DNA from: Candidatus Poseidoniaceae archaeon
GTDB lineage: Archaea > Thermoplasmatota > Poseidoniia > Poseidoniales > Poseidoniaceae
Reading direction: 5' to 3'
Length of the DNA: 44,228 nt
Assembly (NCBI GenBank): GCA_938084455.1
Contig: CALKDX010000066.1
Coordinates: 1-44,228 of the forward strand
Shown: positions 16,199 through 26,700 of the stretch, one piece after another
How positions within the stretch are numbered: the first letter of the stretch is position 1
Layout of the letters: every line of letters starts with the position of its first letter
Translations under genes and position numbers: made by a program
Notes under the pieces: model-generated
What the model was told of the DNA's origin: nothing
Database searches by the model: none
What the model saw: the letters and a program-made list of their open reading frames with translations, nothing else

Positions 16199-17869
16199 TT
16201 ACACAAGGTCGTTTATGTGAACCCGCTTTTGCTCACCGCTGTTGCGATCCCGTACCGTTACAGTCTGGTCTTCGAGGGATTGGTGGTCGACAGTAATGCA
16301 CTTTGGCACACCAATTTCATCCGCTCTTGCATAACGGCGACCTATAGAACCGCTGCTGTCGTAGACAGATACAATACCTCGAGACGCACATAATGTTTTG
16401 TGGATGTCACGGGCCAATTGGCCCATACCATCTTTTTCAAACAGAGGGAACACACAATAATCCACAGGTGCAACGTGTTCACTCAAGCGAAGAATGGTGT
16501 AGTTCTCGCCGTCTTTTGCGCGTTCATCATAGGCATGGTCGAGAATGTGCCAAATGATTCGGTCGATCCCAAACGCAGGTTCCACGACGTGTGGAATGTA
16601 CCATTCACCAGTGATGGTTTCAGTGCGTTGGACTCGTTTCACATGCTCTGCTTTGACTTCAATTTCTTCGCCAGTTGGAAGCGTCAAGGACAGTGGGAAT
16701 GCGGTTTGAGCATCAAGTGATTCAACGGCCTTCTTCACCGCACCAGCGAGGGCGCGGAAGACAGGACCAGCAGTGGCCCCATCGATGGTCCATCCATCAA
16801 TTTCCACCACTTTTGGTTCTTCGAATTCTCTGCGAGCCCTGAGGGTTTTGCCTGTGGCTTTTTCATGAGCTTCGAGATCATAGCACCCACGGTGAGCGAT
16901 TCCTACACATTCAATCCAGCCGTAGGACCCTAAAATTTCTGCATCCCAGCAATCGCTTGCGTAGTGAGCCATTTCATCTGCTTCATGTTGCCGAAATCTC
17001 AACCGTTCAGGATCGATTCCTACCTTGAGTAAAAAGTCGTAAGTTTGTGCCATGAAATAGCCAACTGTTGAATGCCGAACGATGTTTGCCTCAAGGGCTT
17101 CGGTGATGCTCAATTTGATGGTATCTTGTCCATCAGGAATCAATTCCATTTTTGTGTTGGACCACTGAGAGAAATCATGGTTTTGATCGACGTGTGGATT
17201 GAAGAAATACTCCAATTCCGCCATATTAAATTCACGCAAACGAATCATACCTTGTCGGGGTGAAATCTCATTGCGGTATCCCTTTCCGACCTGAATAGCC
17301 CCAAAGGGTAAACGGTCTCGATTGTGACGCAAAAGAGCAGGGAATGAGGTGAACATTCCCTGAGCTGTTTCAGGTCTTAAGAAACCAGGTCGGCCTGAAG
17401 AACCAGCACCGATGGTTGTGTTGAACATCAAGTTTTGAGCGGTGATGGGGCTCCAATCAATGGTTTGACAGTTTGGGCAACATGGTTGTGCGCTGTCAAG
17501 GAGGTCCTGTAGTTCACCAAGAGTGAGTGCGTCAGGGTTCGAATGGGCGTCTTCCAGCAGTGTATCTGCTCGGCTTGCTTCTTCGCATTGGCCACACACG
17601 GTCATGAAATCCGAAAATTCTCCGACATGTCCAGATGCTTCCAAAACGGCGTATGGAGTGACGGTAGGACACGAAAGTTCGACAATGTTCCCAAGCGATA
17701 GCCAGTGGTTGATCCATGTTTGATTGACGCGGTTGCGGAGTCGCCCGCCAACAGGGCCAAAGTCATAGAGGCCTTTTGCTCCGCCGTGGATTTCAAACGC
17801 AGGAAGAATCACGCCTCTGCGCTTCAACATACCCGACATCCGTTCAAGCCGCTCAGCGTCATGTTGCAT
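16199..17869 (-). CDS. glyS: Glycyl-tRNA synthetase
   Basis: This 556-aa class IIa enzyme charges tRNA-Gly as a homodimer. FEIHGGAKGLYDFGPVGG is the family N terminus. A zinc-binding insertion is visible (CGQC and CCPNC). RPETAQGMFTSFP and GKGYRNEISPRQGMIRLREFNMAE form motif 2, and EPAFGIDRIIWHIL is motif 3. The C-terminal anticodon-binding domain begins near VDYCVFPL and includes SIGRRYARADEIG. I chose the ATG at 17869 because it lies a normal distance before the conserved MLKRRG. The frame stays open to 18001 and an ATG at 17962 would add 31 residues, so a longer form is possible. It is divergent from the ferredoxin gene. Confidence 0.94.
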   Translation of the reverse strand: MQHDAERLERMSGMLKRRGVILPAFEIHGGAKGLYDFGPVGGRLRNRVNQTWINHWLSLGNIVELSCPTVTPYAVLEASGHVGEFSDFMTVCGQCEEASRADTLLEDAHSNPDALTLGELQDLLDSAQPCCPNCQTIDWSPITAQNLMFNTTIGAGSSGRPGFLRPETAQGMFTSFPALLRHNRDRLPFGAIQVGKGYRNEISPRQGMIRLREFNMAELEYFFNPHVDQNHDFSQWSNTKMELIPDGQDTIKLSITEALEANIVRHSTVGYFMAQTYDFLLKVGIDPERLRFRQHEADEMAHYASDCWDAEILGSYGWIECVGIAHRGCYDLEAHEKATGKTLRARREFEEPKVVEIDGWTIDGATAGPVFRALAGAVKKAVESLDAQTAFPLSLTLPTGEEIEVKAEHVKRVQRTETITGEWYIPHVVEPAFGIDRIIWHILDHAYDERAKDGENYTILRLSEHVAPVDYCVFPLFEKDGMGQLARDIHKTLCASRGIVSVYDSSGSIGRRYARADEIGVPKCITVDHQSLEDQTVTVRDRNSGEQKRVHINDLV

Positions 17870-17979
17870 CGAATCCACGCTCAACCCCCCTATGGCGGAC
17901 TCCCTTTCAACCTCACCGTCGAAAACATGCTCAAAACGCTCAAGCGTAGCGTTAAGAAGCATGGCGAATTGCCAAAACC

Positions 17980-18294
17980 ATGGGACAATCGATGGTGGCA
18001 ATCATCGAAGCAGATTGCACTGGTTGCGATCTCTGCATCCCACACTGTCCATTCGAAGCCTTGTTGCCACTGATTGAATCCCCACCCGAACGCACCAAGC
18101 CAAAACGTCCTATTGTTGTCGTTGAATCACAGTGTGTAGGTTGCCTCTCGTGCATAGGCTCATGCCCAACCCAGGCACTCCACGAAATCAAGAGTCCACC
18201 AAACGCAAAAGATTCCCCACTTCTACACCCACCACCACCACCAGCCACAGAACCGGTAAACCGATGGAAAAAAGGTGGACTGCGATGGGCTTAA
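17980..18294 (+). CDS. 2x[4Fe-4S] ferredoxin-like protein
   Basis: This protein of up to 104 aa has two classic iron-sulfur motifs, CTGCDLCIPHCP and CVGCLSCIGSCP, so it should carry two [4Fe-4S] clusters and transfer electrons in the cytoplasm. Residues 70-104 are a proline-rich tail (PPPPP) without recognised function. An ATG at 17992 (MVAIIEADCTGC) may be the true start since the family usually begins close to the first motif. The two motifs are linked by a 24-residue segment rich in proline and lysine. The redox partner cannot be inferred: neighbours are glyS (divergent) and the giant helicase. Confidence 0.87.
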   Translation: MGQSMVAIIEADCTGCDLCIPHCPFEALLPLIESPPERTKPKRPIVVVESQCVGCLSCIGSCPTQALHEIKSPPNAKDSPLLHPPPPPATEPVNRWKKGGLRWA

Positions 18295-18389
18295 GCTGCC
18301 TTTTAGTTGAGGATTGATTGAACTTTATTGACAATACATTCATTTACTCCTTCCAATGGACTCCGAGTCACGGGAAAGTGAGTAAAAAA

Positions 18390-21300
18390 ATGGCAAATAT
18401 CCATTATCTCAACAATCCTCTTGAAACAGAGGCACTGTTGGAGCGGTTATGTCCTCCCGTTCGCAATTGGTTTAGAGATAAATTTCCAGACTTCACTCGA
18501 CCCCAAAAACTAGCAATTCCAGCCATTATTGACCAAGAACACCTTTTGCTCTGTTCGCCAACAGGGTCCGGTAAAACACTCACCGCCTTCCTATCGATTA
18601 TTGACCAATTGGTTCGCCGTGCCCTCGACGGCAAGCTGGAAAAAAGAGTATACTGTGTCTACATTTCCCCAATTAAGGCCTTGGCGAATGACATTCAAAG
18701 AAACTTGTTAGGACCACTGAAAGAGATTTCAGAGCGCTACCTCCCTGACCGAGCCCAAGAGATTCGCGTCGGTCTGAGGACCGGTGACACCCCCCAAAGT
18801 GAACGGCAGAAAATGCTGAGAAACCCACCTCACATTCTCATCACAACCCCCGAGAGTTTGGCCATTGCCATCACATCGCCAAGATTCCAACCCATCGTCA
18901 GTGAAGTTGAGTACATGATCATCGACGAATTGCACTCGTTGGTCCCTACCAAACGTGGTGTGCATCTTGCGCTCACGCTGTCCTACCTTGACACCCTGCT
19001 GACACGACCTGTTCAGAGGATTGGAATTTCTGCGACAATGGAACCTCTTGAAACGGTTGCTGAATTCCTCGTTGCGAGTGACGATAAAGAAAGCCGGACA
19101 GAATCGACCAAAGTCTGCATTGCTAAAGTCTCAGGTTCGAGGGAACTTGACCTTGACATTCTGATCACTGATCCTAAATTCAGTGACCTTTCTGTGATGA
19201 AAATTTTCGACAAAAACATCGAGGCTGTCGCTGATTTAATTGCTGCTCACAACACAACACTGGTGTTTGCTAACACCAGAAAAATGACGGAAAATATCGT
19301 TCTGAAGTTACGCCCTTACCTTGGCGATCTTGTTGCTGGCCATCACGGATCTATGGACAAGAAAATTCGTCTCGATGTGGAAAAGAAACTCAAACATGGA
19401 CACTTAAGGGCGGTTGTCACTTCTTCCTCGCTGGAAATGGGAATCGATATTGGATCGGTTGATTTAGTCTTGCAGATTGGAAGTCCGGGCGACATCGCTA
19501 CCGCATTGCAGCGAATTGGCCGTGCTGGCCACCACGTTGGCGGGATCCCAAGGGCGAGATTCCTACCATCAAGTGTGGATGATTTGTTGGAACTTGCAGC
19601 GCTCCAAGCGGCCATCCAAACTGGAGATATGGATCGTTTGGATTTCCCCGAAAATTGCTTAGATGTCGTCGCTCAATTCATGATTGGTTTGGTGATCATC
19701 AACCAAATCGACATTGATGAAGCCTATGAGATCATCATCAATGCGTGGTCTTATCGAAATTTCGAGTACGATGACTTCATCGAAGTGTTGGACATGCTCG
19801 AGGAAGAACGAAGGGTTTGGGTTGACTGGGAAGAGAACATCTACGGAAAACGTGGGTATTCTCGTATGATTTACTACACCAACATCGGAACCATTGCCCC
19901 AGATAATTCCTACTTGGTGTTTAACGCTGAAGGATCCATCCTCGGTCAACTCTCAGGATCATTCGTTTCGAATTTACGCGGTGGAGATGTGATTTTGCTC
20001 GGTGGTTCAACCTACCGCGTCACCAACATACAGGGCACGCGGGTCAACGTCGCTTCCGTGACTGGCCATCGTCCGACCGTTCCATCTTGGTCAGGAGAAG
20101 CACGCTCTCGCTCAAGGGAATTGTCCAACGCTCTTCTCGACCTTATCGGCCATTGCATTGTTTCCCTTCGAAGAGAAGAGGACCCCCGAATTGTTCTGCG
20201 TGACGCGTACGGCCTCTCAACGGATGTTTCAAACGCCATAGCACGGCATTTGGAAGAACACAGTCTCGATTCTTTCCAGGTTCCAGATCCAAACCGTATA
20301 TTGGTCGAACAAGTGCTTACGGGCGGACACCCTACATACATGATTACGACATGCAGGGGAAGAGGATTCAATACGGCCCTTGGGTACTTCATGGCAGGTC
20401 TTGCTGAATCAAACAACATCGCTGTCATCGAAATGTCATTTGATGAAAATGGTTTGTTGATTCGAACTTCCGAAGAGGTTGATCCAGGACAAATGTATGC
20501 TGCCTTCCGCAACAACAACCACAACGAAGTGATTGAGCGCTATGTCGTGAACACACAAATTTTTGCTAAGCGATTCAGAGAGGTTGCCGGTCGTTCAATG
20601 ATCATTCCTAAGAGAATAGGAGCTGAAGAAATCAGCCCACAGCAGTTCCAACAAAAGGCCGAAGCCCTCCTCAACAAGCATCGAACAACCGATGACAGTT
20701 TGCTCATGCGTGAGGCGAAAAATGAGATCATGTTTGGCGACATCGACATGAAGAGTTTGGAAATATTCCTTCGCTCATGTGTCGATGGTGATGCGAGGAT
20801 AGTCCACAACAAAGTCACTGTTCCTTCACGGCTGGGAATGTCGCTCTTCATGTCAGCGTTTGAAGATTTGATGGCGATGAAAACTCGTGCTTACCTCGTC
20901 AAGGACATCGACCCTGCCATCCTTCAGCGACTGCTTGGCACACGAAGTTTAGCCACAGAATTAACCGCAGAACAACTGGACAAATTCTACCTCGACAAGG
21001 CACCGATTCCTACCAATGCAAAAGAATTGATGACGCTCATGTCACATGGTGGTGGACTTGATCCTGAATTCCATAACCCGCTGTACAAAGAAAAACTTGC
21101 CGGAATCGAAATTGATACGATTCGCGGATGGGTCACGCAATTATCCGATGATGGAAAGATTACCAAACTCGATGGAACGGGTTCTGAACAACTCGATGGA
21201 AAGTGGTTTTCGCCTTTCATGGCTGAGATCCACGGAACACTCGGCTGCTTAGCAGTCAACGGTGGAAAAGAAGTCAATGACCTTCGAGAACTTCACACAC

Positions 21301-23672
21301 GTGGGCTATCTTACAAAATTGCAACAGCGTTTTCGGAGCGCAAGCCAACCGCTTGGGAAGACCAAGTTCTCGGTGATCCGCATGAGGCCATGCGGGTCAA
21401 GATTATCGAAATGCTCGGCAGCGAAGGCCCACAAACAGGTGACCAATTGGAAGAACGATTGCCATTCCCTCGGGCTATGGTGGACAAGATACTTCACGAG
21501 TTGGAAACGCGAAACGTTCTCTCGGTTGGATTCTATAAACAAACAGATGAAGCGGAATATATTTTGAAAATTGACGAGCACAGGTTGGTTGACAGTTCTG
21601 AAGATGTCGTGGAATACAGGTGGGTTCAAAACTTGGTTTTGGACAAAACTTTCCAACAATACGAGGATGGTTTTTCAGCCTTTGATTCCCACGTGCTGTT
21701 CCAGAAACAACAGGAATTACTGTATCGAGTGACAGACTTCCGATTCAAAGATTGGCAAGACATGCAGCTTGATTCCGACGTCATCATGGGACGGTTGTTG
21801 CACAATCGAATGGGCTACACAACCAAAGAAACCATTCCGATGCTTCTTGGTCTCAAACCCGAACCATGGGTAGGTCCGATGGAGGAAGAATTGCTCAAGC
21901 GTATTCCGATTGGGGAGAACGTCACTCGCCAAGAAATCATGGCTGATTTCCCAAAGGGTGAGGAACACAGATCGCTTCAGCGAGACATCAAGTATGCCAT
22001 GTCCAATCTTGAACGTCAAATGCTTGTCGTGAAGCAATTTGAAGATGTTCCTGGACGCCGAAGAAGGCTCTCCTTATTCCACCGAGTGCACGATGTGTAC
22101 GAACCCTTGGATTTCGAAAGTGCCTTGGTTGATGTCATACGAAGAATGGGCCCTGTGAAAGGCAACACCCTCCGATTCTATGTCACTCGTTCGTTTGAGG
22201 ACCTCACGGTAGCGTTGATGAATTTGGAAAAGGATGGACGGATTGCGAAGGTCATGGCGTTGGTTCCAGACCCAGAAGCGTTCTATTGCATGCCAGAGGA
22301 AGTCGAATTGCTTCAGCAACCACGCAGAGAAGATCGCACCATGCGTATATTGACCCAATCAGATCCATACGTCTCTCGGTTCATTTGGGAGGTTCGTAGC
22401 GTGCTCGACAGAGGTTGGTACCTGCCCGTGTTCAAGGGCATCGATCCAATCGGAAAGGTGCTGATGTTCAAAGTCAATGATTACCTTGTCATCAAGGACT
22501 TACATGTGCCAACGGCTTACATTGACGAATTTTGTGATGCCTTCCAACTCCTCCTTGATAACCACGCTGACCAATTGGTCGACGTCGCGGTTTTATCCAA
22601 CTTCAACAGCGAACCAGTCTCAAGCCTCGGAGATGCGACTCGGGAAGCATTGGAACGCATCGGTTTCAAGATGACTGGAGAGCGAATGATTCGCGGTGGC
22701 GTGGTGGATCCTCAACCCAGAGAAATCGCCGAGCGAGCCCTGTTCCACAGACATAACCTCCACCAAAAGACACGGATGGAAAACGAAGTTTTGGCCCTCA
22801 AAGAAGTGACAGAAATCCGAGATGATTTCGCGCTCCGTGGACGCTGTGAGCTGTACCGAGTGGACCTCAAAAGCATGGCCAGCGCCAACCGCTTGCACCA
22901 AGGCATCAACTTGAGAGGCCACCAAGTTTGGGCAACTTACGAGCACTTCCAGAATTTATTGGCCATTCGGGGTCAACCATTCGAAGAGGAACTCTGGGAT
23001 ATTGTGGAGTTCTTCAGCAGCAATTCCGACCCAAATTTGTTTAAGGAACGCCATGCATTGACCCAATCCGAATTCAGAAAACTGGTTCAACCACTCATCC
23101 GATCAGGGCACATCGTTCAAGATTTCCGCGGTGGCTTTAGAACTGTGAAGGAAAGACCAGGCATCGATCCAGTCGAATTGCGCAGGGAGTACATACGAGC
23201 ATTGGTTCAAGATTTCCCGGTCATTACATTGAAGCAATTGCTGAGACTAGCAGGTACACCGTTCAAGCCAGAAGAGATCAAAGCCGTGCTTACCTCGTTT
23301 GAAGACGACGGTACGCTTGTGAAAGGATTCCTCATCGATGAACTTGACCAAGTGTGTTGGGGGCGAAAGAACCTCCTTGAAGAGGCACAGAACATCCCCC
23401 CAATCAGGGACTTCGTGCTTCCTCCAAGCGACCCAATCGCCCCATATTTTGCTGATATCATGAAGGAGCGATTCGGGTTTGGTTCAGCGTATTTGGTGTT
23501 CAAGAACGCAGAACCAATTGCCGCATTCAAGGCAAACACACGAAACAAAATCATCGATGTCAAGGACTACGAAGGTTCAGAAAAAGCATGGAGAATCGTC
23601 AAGGAATTTGCTTGGGAACACCAGATGCCTCTCCAAACAGAATTGCGAATAGGTGGGAAACGCCTAAAGTGA
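18390..23672 (+). CDS. lhr: Giant Lhr-type superfamily 2 helicase with long C-terminal extension
   Basis: This protein of about 1760 aa is an Lhr (large helicase-related) DNA helicase. The ATG at 18390 gives MANIHYLNNP; a GTG at 18378 or TTG at 18318 could extend it. The core has Q-motif-like FTRPQKLAIP, Walker A CSPTGSGKT, ISPIKALAND, TTPESLAI, the DELH box with the following SL, ISATMEP, and the C-terminal RecA motifs TSSSLEMGIDIG and LQRIGRAGH. A winged helix and the Lhr-specific beta domain follow, with LLGGSTYRV, PSWSGEARSRS and a later RGRGFNTALG. Archaeal Lhr proteins are usually about 850-950 aa. Here roughly 800 further residues (about 960-1760) contain several winged-helix-like segments, and the last part resembles the AlkZ/YcaQ-like C-terminal domain of bacterial full-length Lhr. 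A role in DNA repair is likely. Confidence 0.9.
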   Translation: MANIHYLNNPLETEALLERLCPPVRNWFRDKFPDFTRPQKLAIPAIIDQEHLLLCSPTGSGKTLTAFLSIIDQLVRRALDGKLEKRVYCVYISPIKALANDIQRNLLGPLKEISERYLPDRAQEIRVGLRTGDTPQSERQKMLRNPPHILITTPESLAIAITSPRFQPIVSEVEYMIIDELHSLVPTKRGVHLALTLSYLDTLLTRPVQRIGISATMEPLETVAEFLVASDDKESRTESTKVCIAKVSGSRELDLDILITDPKFSDLSVMKIFDKNIEAVADLIAAHNTTLVFANTRKMTENIVLKLRPYLGDLVAGHHGSMDKKIRLDVEKKLKHGHLRAVVTSSSLEMGIDIGSVDLVLQIGSPGDIATALQRIGRAGHHVGGIPRARFLPSSVDDLLELAALQAAIQTGDMDRLDFPENCLDVVAQFMIGLVIINQIDIDEAYEIIINAWSYRNFEYDDFIEVLDMLEEERRVWVDWEENIYGKRGYSRMIYYTNIGTIAPDNSYLVFNAEGSILGQLSGSFVSNLRGGDVILLGGSTYRVTNIQGTRVNVASVTGHRPTVPSWSGEARSRSRELSNALLDLIGHCIVSLRREEDPRIVLRDAYGLSTDVSNAIARHLEEHSLDSFQVPDPNRILVEQVLTGGHPTYMITTCRGRGFNTALGYFMAGLAESNNIAVIEMSFDENGLLIRTSEEVDPGQMYAAFRNNNHNEVIERYVVNTQIFAKRFREVAGRSMIIPKRIGAEEISPQQFQQKAEALLNKHRTTDDSLLMREAKNEIMFGDIDMKSLEIFLRSCVDGDARIVHNKVTVPSRLGMSLFMSAFEDLMAMKTRAYLVKDIDPAILQRLLGTRSLATELTAEQLDKFYLDKAPIPTNAKELMTLMSHGGGLDPEFHNPLYKEKLAGIEIDTIRGWVTQLSDDGKITKLDGTGSEQLDGKWFSPFMAEIHGTLGCLAVNGGKEVNDLRELHTRGLSYKIATAFSERKPTAWEDQVLGDPHEAMRVKIIEMLGSEGPQTGDQLEERLPFPRAMVDKILHELETRNVLSVGFYKQTDEAEYILKIDEHRLVDSSEDVVEYRWVQNLVLDKTFQQYEDGFSAFDSHVLFQKQQELLYRVTDFRFKDWQDMQLDSDVIMGRLLHNRMGYTTKETIPMLLGLKPEPWVGPMEEELLKRIPIGENVTRQEIMADFPKGEEHRSLQRDIKYAMSNLERQMLVVKQFEDVPGRRRRLSLFHRVHDVYEPLDFESALVDVIRRMGPVKGNTLRFYVTRSFEDLTVALMNLEKDGRIAKVMALVPDPEAFYCMPEEVELLQQPRREDRTMRILTQSDPYVSRFIWEVRSVLDRGWYLPVFKGIDPIGKVLMFKVNDYLVIKDLHVPTAYIDEFCDAFQLLLDNHADQLVDVAVLSNFNSEPVSSLGDATREALERIGFKMTGERMIRGGVVDPQPREIAERALFHRHNLHQKTRMENEVLALKEVTEIRDDFALRGRCELYRVDLKSMASANRLHQGINLRGHQVWATYEHFQNLLAIRGQPFEEELWDIVEFFSSNSDPNLFKERHALTQSEFRKLVQPLIRSGHIVQDFRGGFRTVKERPGIDPVELRREYIRALVQDFPVITLKQLLRLAGTPFKPEEIKAVLTSFEDDGTLVKGFLIDELDQVCWGRKNLLEEAQNIPPIRDFVLPPSDPIAPYFADIMKERFGFGSAYLVFKNAEPIAAFKANTRNKIIDVKDYEGSEKAWRIVKEFAWEHQMPLQTELRIGGKRLK

Positions 23673-23739
23673 ATTCCCACCCTGAAATGTAAAAACAATG
23701 CACCAATGTTTTGAAGAGTGGAAAGACCTTGGTCAAAGT

Positions 23740-26700
23740 ATGCGAAAGAAGGCTCTGCTGCTTGTCAGTCTTTTTTTTGTCAGTGTATTGGTCCCACTCG
23801 CTGGAACAGCAACCGCTCAAGAAATAGAAGATGTTGTGATCCTCAACAGCGCTGTGAACCCAGCAAATAACCACACTTATTATCTGTTGAGCGAGAGTTC
23901 ATGGACCGTTGCAGCACAGGTGGCCCGCGGTTTGGATGGGTTCCTAGTCACGGTTGATGACGCCGAAGAAAATCAATGGGTGTTCGACACCTTTGCCTCT
24001 TGGGACAACCAATCTCGCCATCTTTGGACAGGTCTTGCTGATGTTGACCAAGACGGCACCTACAAGTGGCACAATGGTGCACCCTTCTACTATCGGAATT
24101 GGGGCGCCGATCAACCATCCGAAACCGAATATGAGGGCTATGTCCACATCGCGGGAACCAATATGGGCAACATCATGCCGAGTACTTGGAACGATTTGGA
24201 AACAGATCCGCAATACTTCCCTGTGTACGGCGTTGTTGAAGTCGGTCCAGGGGCAGACTACTCCTTGCGTTTCGCAGATGATGGTGACAGAATCGAAATT
24301 CCTCATGACGACCATCTCAACATCACCGAAAGCCTCGTGCTCTCCTCTTGGGTCTATCCATTTTCCAATGATGGGATTCAATTCATCACCATGAAGGGCG
24401 ATTATGGTTGGGGCATGTACCTCAATGATGGCGAACTTGCCTACGCATCCGAATACAGTCTTTCACAGCATCCGACTTCGAACCAGACCATTCCTGTTGA
24501 GACGTGGTCTCATGTCGAAATCGAAGTGATTGAGAACGTTGGAGGCCACTTTAGAATCAACGGAGCTCCCGCAGGAACCATCTCAGCAGAGGACGCCACC
24601 ATCCCAGCGGGTGATTTTGGCTCAAATGATTGCTTCACTTCGGGAGACGATTGTGATGAATTGTTCATTGCAAGCATGGGAGCAGGTTGTGAGTGCAATT
24701 ACTTCCACGGAATGATAGATAACCTCTCCATTGGAACAAACCTTTCATTCCTAGGTGACGAAGTCACATGGGTGTCCAATTGGACCTTCACCGAAGGAGA
24801 AGGCAAGGAGACAACTGACCTCAACGGCCAATCAGTTGGCGAAATATTTGGTGCTGATTGGGTTATGCCAGACGGGACCATTGTTGCTCAAGCAATCGAA
24901 ATTGAAAACGGAGAGGAAATCGAGGGCATCTCTGGCCAAGCGGGGGACAACCTTCTGTTCTTCGCTGAACTCGAACCAATGACAAAAGAACTGTTCTTCA
25001 ACCTCTATCCAACAGAATTCAAGGATGAGGAAATCGTCATCGATCTGTACTTCGGTAACAACCGGGTTCCAAGTTCTTGGGATCATGATGGCTCCATAGA
25101 AGCCATGTGGGGCTATGCTTGGGAACAAATCAGTTGGCCTGATGAAGGCACCTGGTGGGTGTTAGTCGTCCCCCAAACCGACATTGACGGATATGAAATG
25201 GTTGCAGAATGGACAATCGCAGACCCGCCGCCATCTGAAGATGAAATGACCCAGTTGATCAATGGGATTCCAGTCACAGGACAAACCATCGACGCCGGAC
25301 GCCAAAGTGATTTTGAGGACCGAGTGTTGTACTATTACGTTGACGTGCAACAAAACCTGAGCAGCCTCACAGTCAGCACCTATGGTGGCACAGGCAACAT
25401 CGATGTTGGTCTGTCATGGGGGACAGTCCCCGACCCATTCGAATTTTGGCTCTTTGAGGAACCCGTTTCTTCGGAATCAAAGAACCCAAATCAAGGTAAA
25501 ATTGTGTATGATTCCGGCCAAGGCAACGATCATGACGCAACCCTCTACGATGTCGAACCTGGGCGCTATTATGTCACGGCTTACACCTACGGAAGAGCCT
25601 TAGATTACACCATCGTTGCAACGATGGCCTTCGCACCAGACAACACAGAACCCGAAGACGCAATTGAACTGTCACCTGGCATCGCCTATGGCCCACTTAC
25701 AGGATACGATGGTCTGAATCAATACTTCAAAATCAATGTACCAACAGGAACCGAGCGAATCGAAGTGGATCTCGACGAAGGCTACGGTGAAGCAACCATG
25801 CACATGCGGCTGGAACAATTCCCAACGGCTGGTGAATTTGATGTCCAATCCTCAAGCCCTGGAGCAGGTGATAAAATTGGATTTAATGACCCAACACCTG
25901 GTACATGGTACATCCTTCTCAGCACTGAAGATGTCTTTGCCAACATCATGATCACCGCTTCGTTTGAAGACCGATTCATTTGGACGTATGATGGTACACC
26001 CATTGAACTGTTCAATGGTGAAGAAATCAATGGCTTAGAAGCACCAGCAGACGAAACCTTGCTGTTCTTTGTGGAACTAGAAAACCCCGGAGTGTACCTC
26101 GAAATCAACACTTATGGCGGATCAGGCAGCTTGGAATTGATTGGCGAAGGAACTGTCCTGATGTTTGAGTTTGAAGATTTCTTCCCAGAGAACGACGAGG
26201 ATGAGAATACAAATGGCCGACAAGGACCACCCGGATTTGGTGGGTTCGACAGTGAAAATGTCCAGGTGAGTTCAGAAGGTGAAGGCACCGAGCACACACT
26301 GTACATCGCAATGCCGTCCAACGGTCGTTTTGACATTACGCTCTATGCCGAGGAAGCAATCAATGATGTGAGCATCATCGCAATGTGGGAAGAGTCTGAA
26401 TTACCTCCTGTCGATGAACCGAATGAACCACCGATTGATGGGGAGATCAGTGTGGATTGTGAACAAGAAGCAAGGGACGCCTTTGGAGAAGCAGATGCAG
26501 ATGAGGATGGCGTTGTCAGTGAACGTGAGTTCAGGATGACTTCCGGTGAAGGTGACGTGTTGTTCACCACTTTGGACCTGAATGAGGATGGAGAAATCGA
26601 ATACCGAGAAGCCTTACAGTACACCTGCTCATGTTCAATGGAAATGAACATGCTCTCATCACAATTTTCGCCCCTAAGCGATGGGCTCAATGTGAAGACA

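Noticed and set aside
18318-18389. Longer TTG start for the giant helicase
   Set aside because: The extra 24 residues are unlike Lhr N termini, and the ATG at 18390 gives a natural start; kept only as an alternative.
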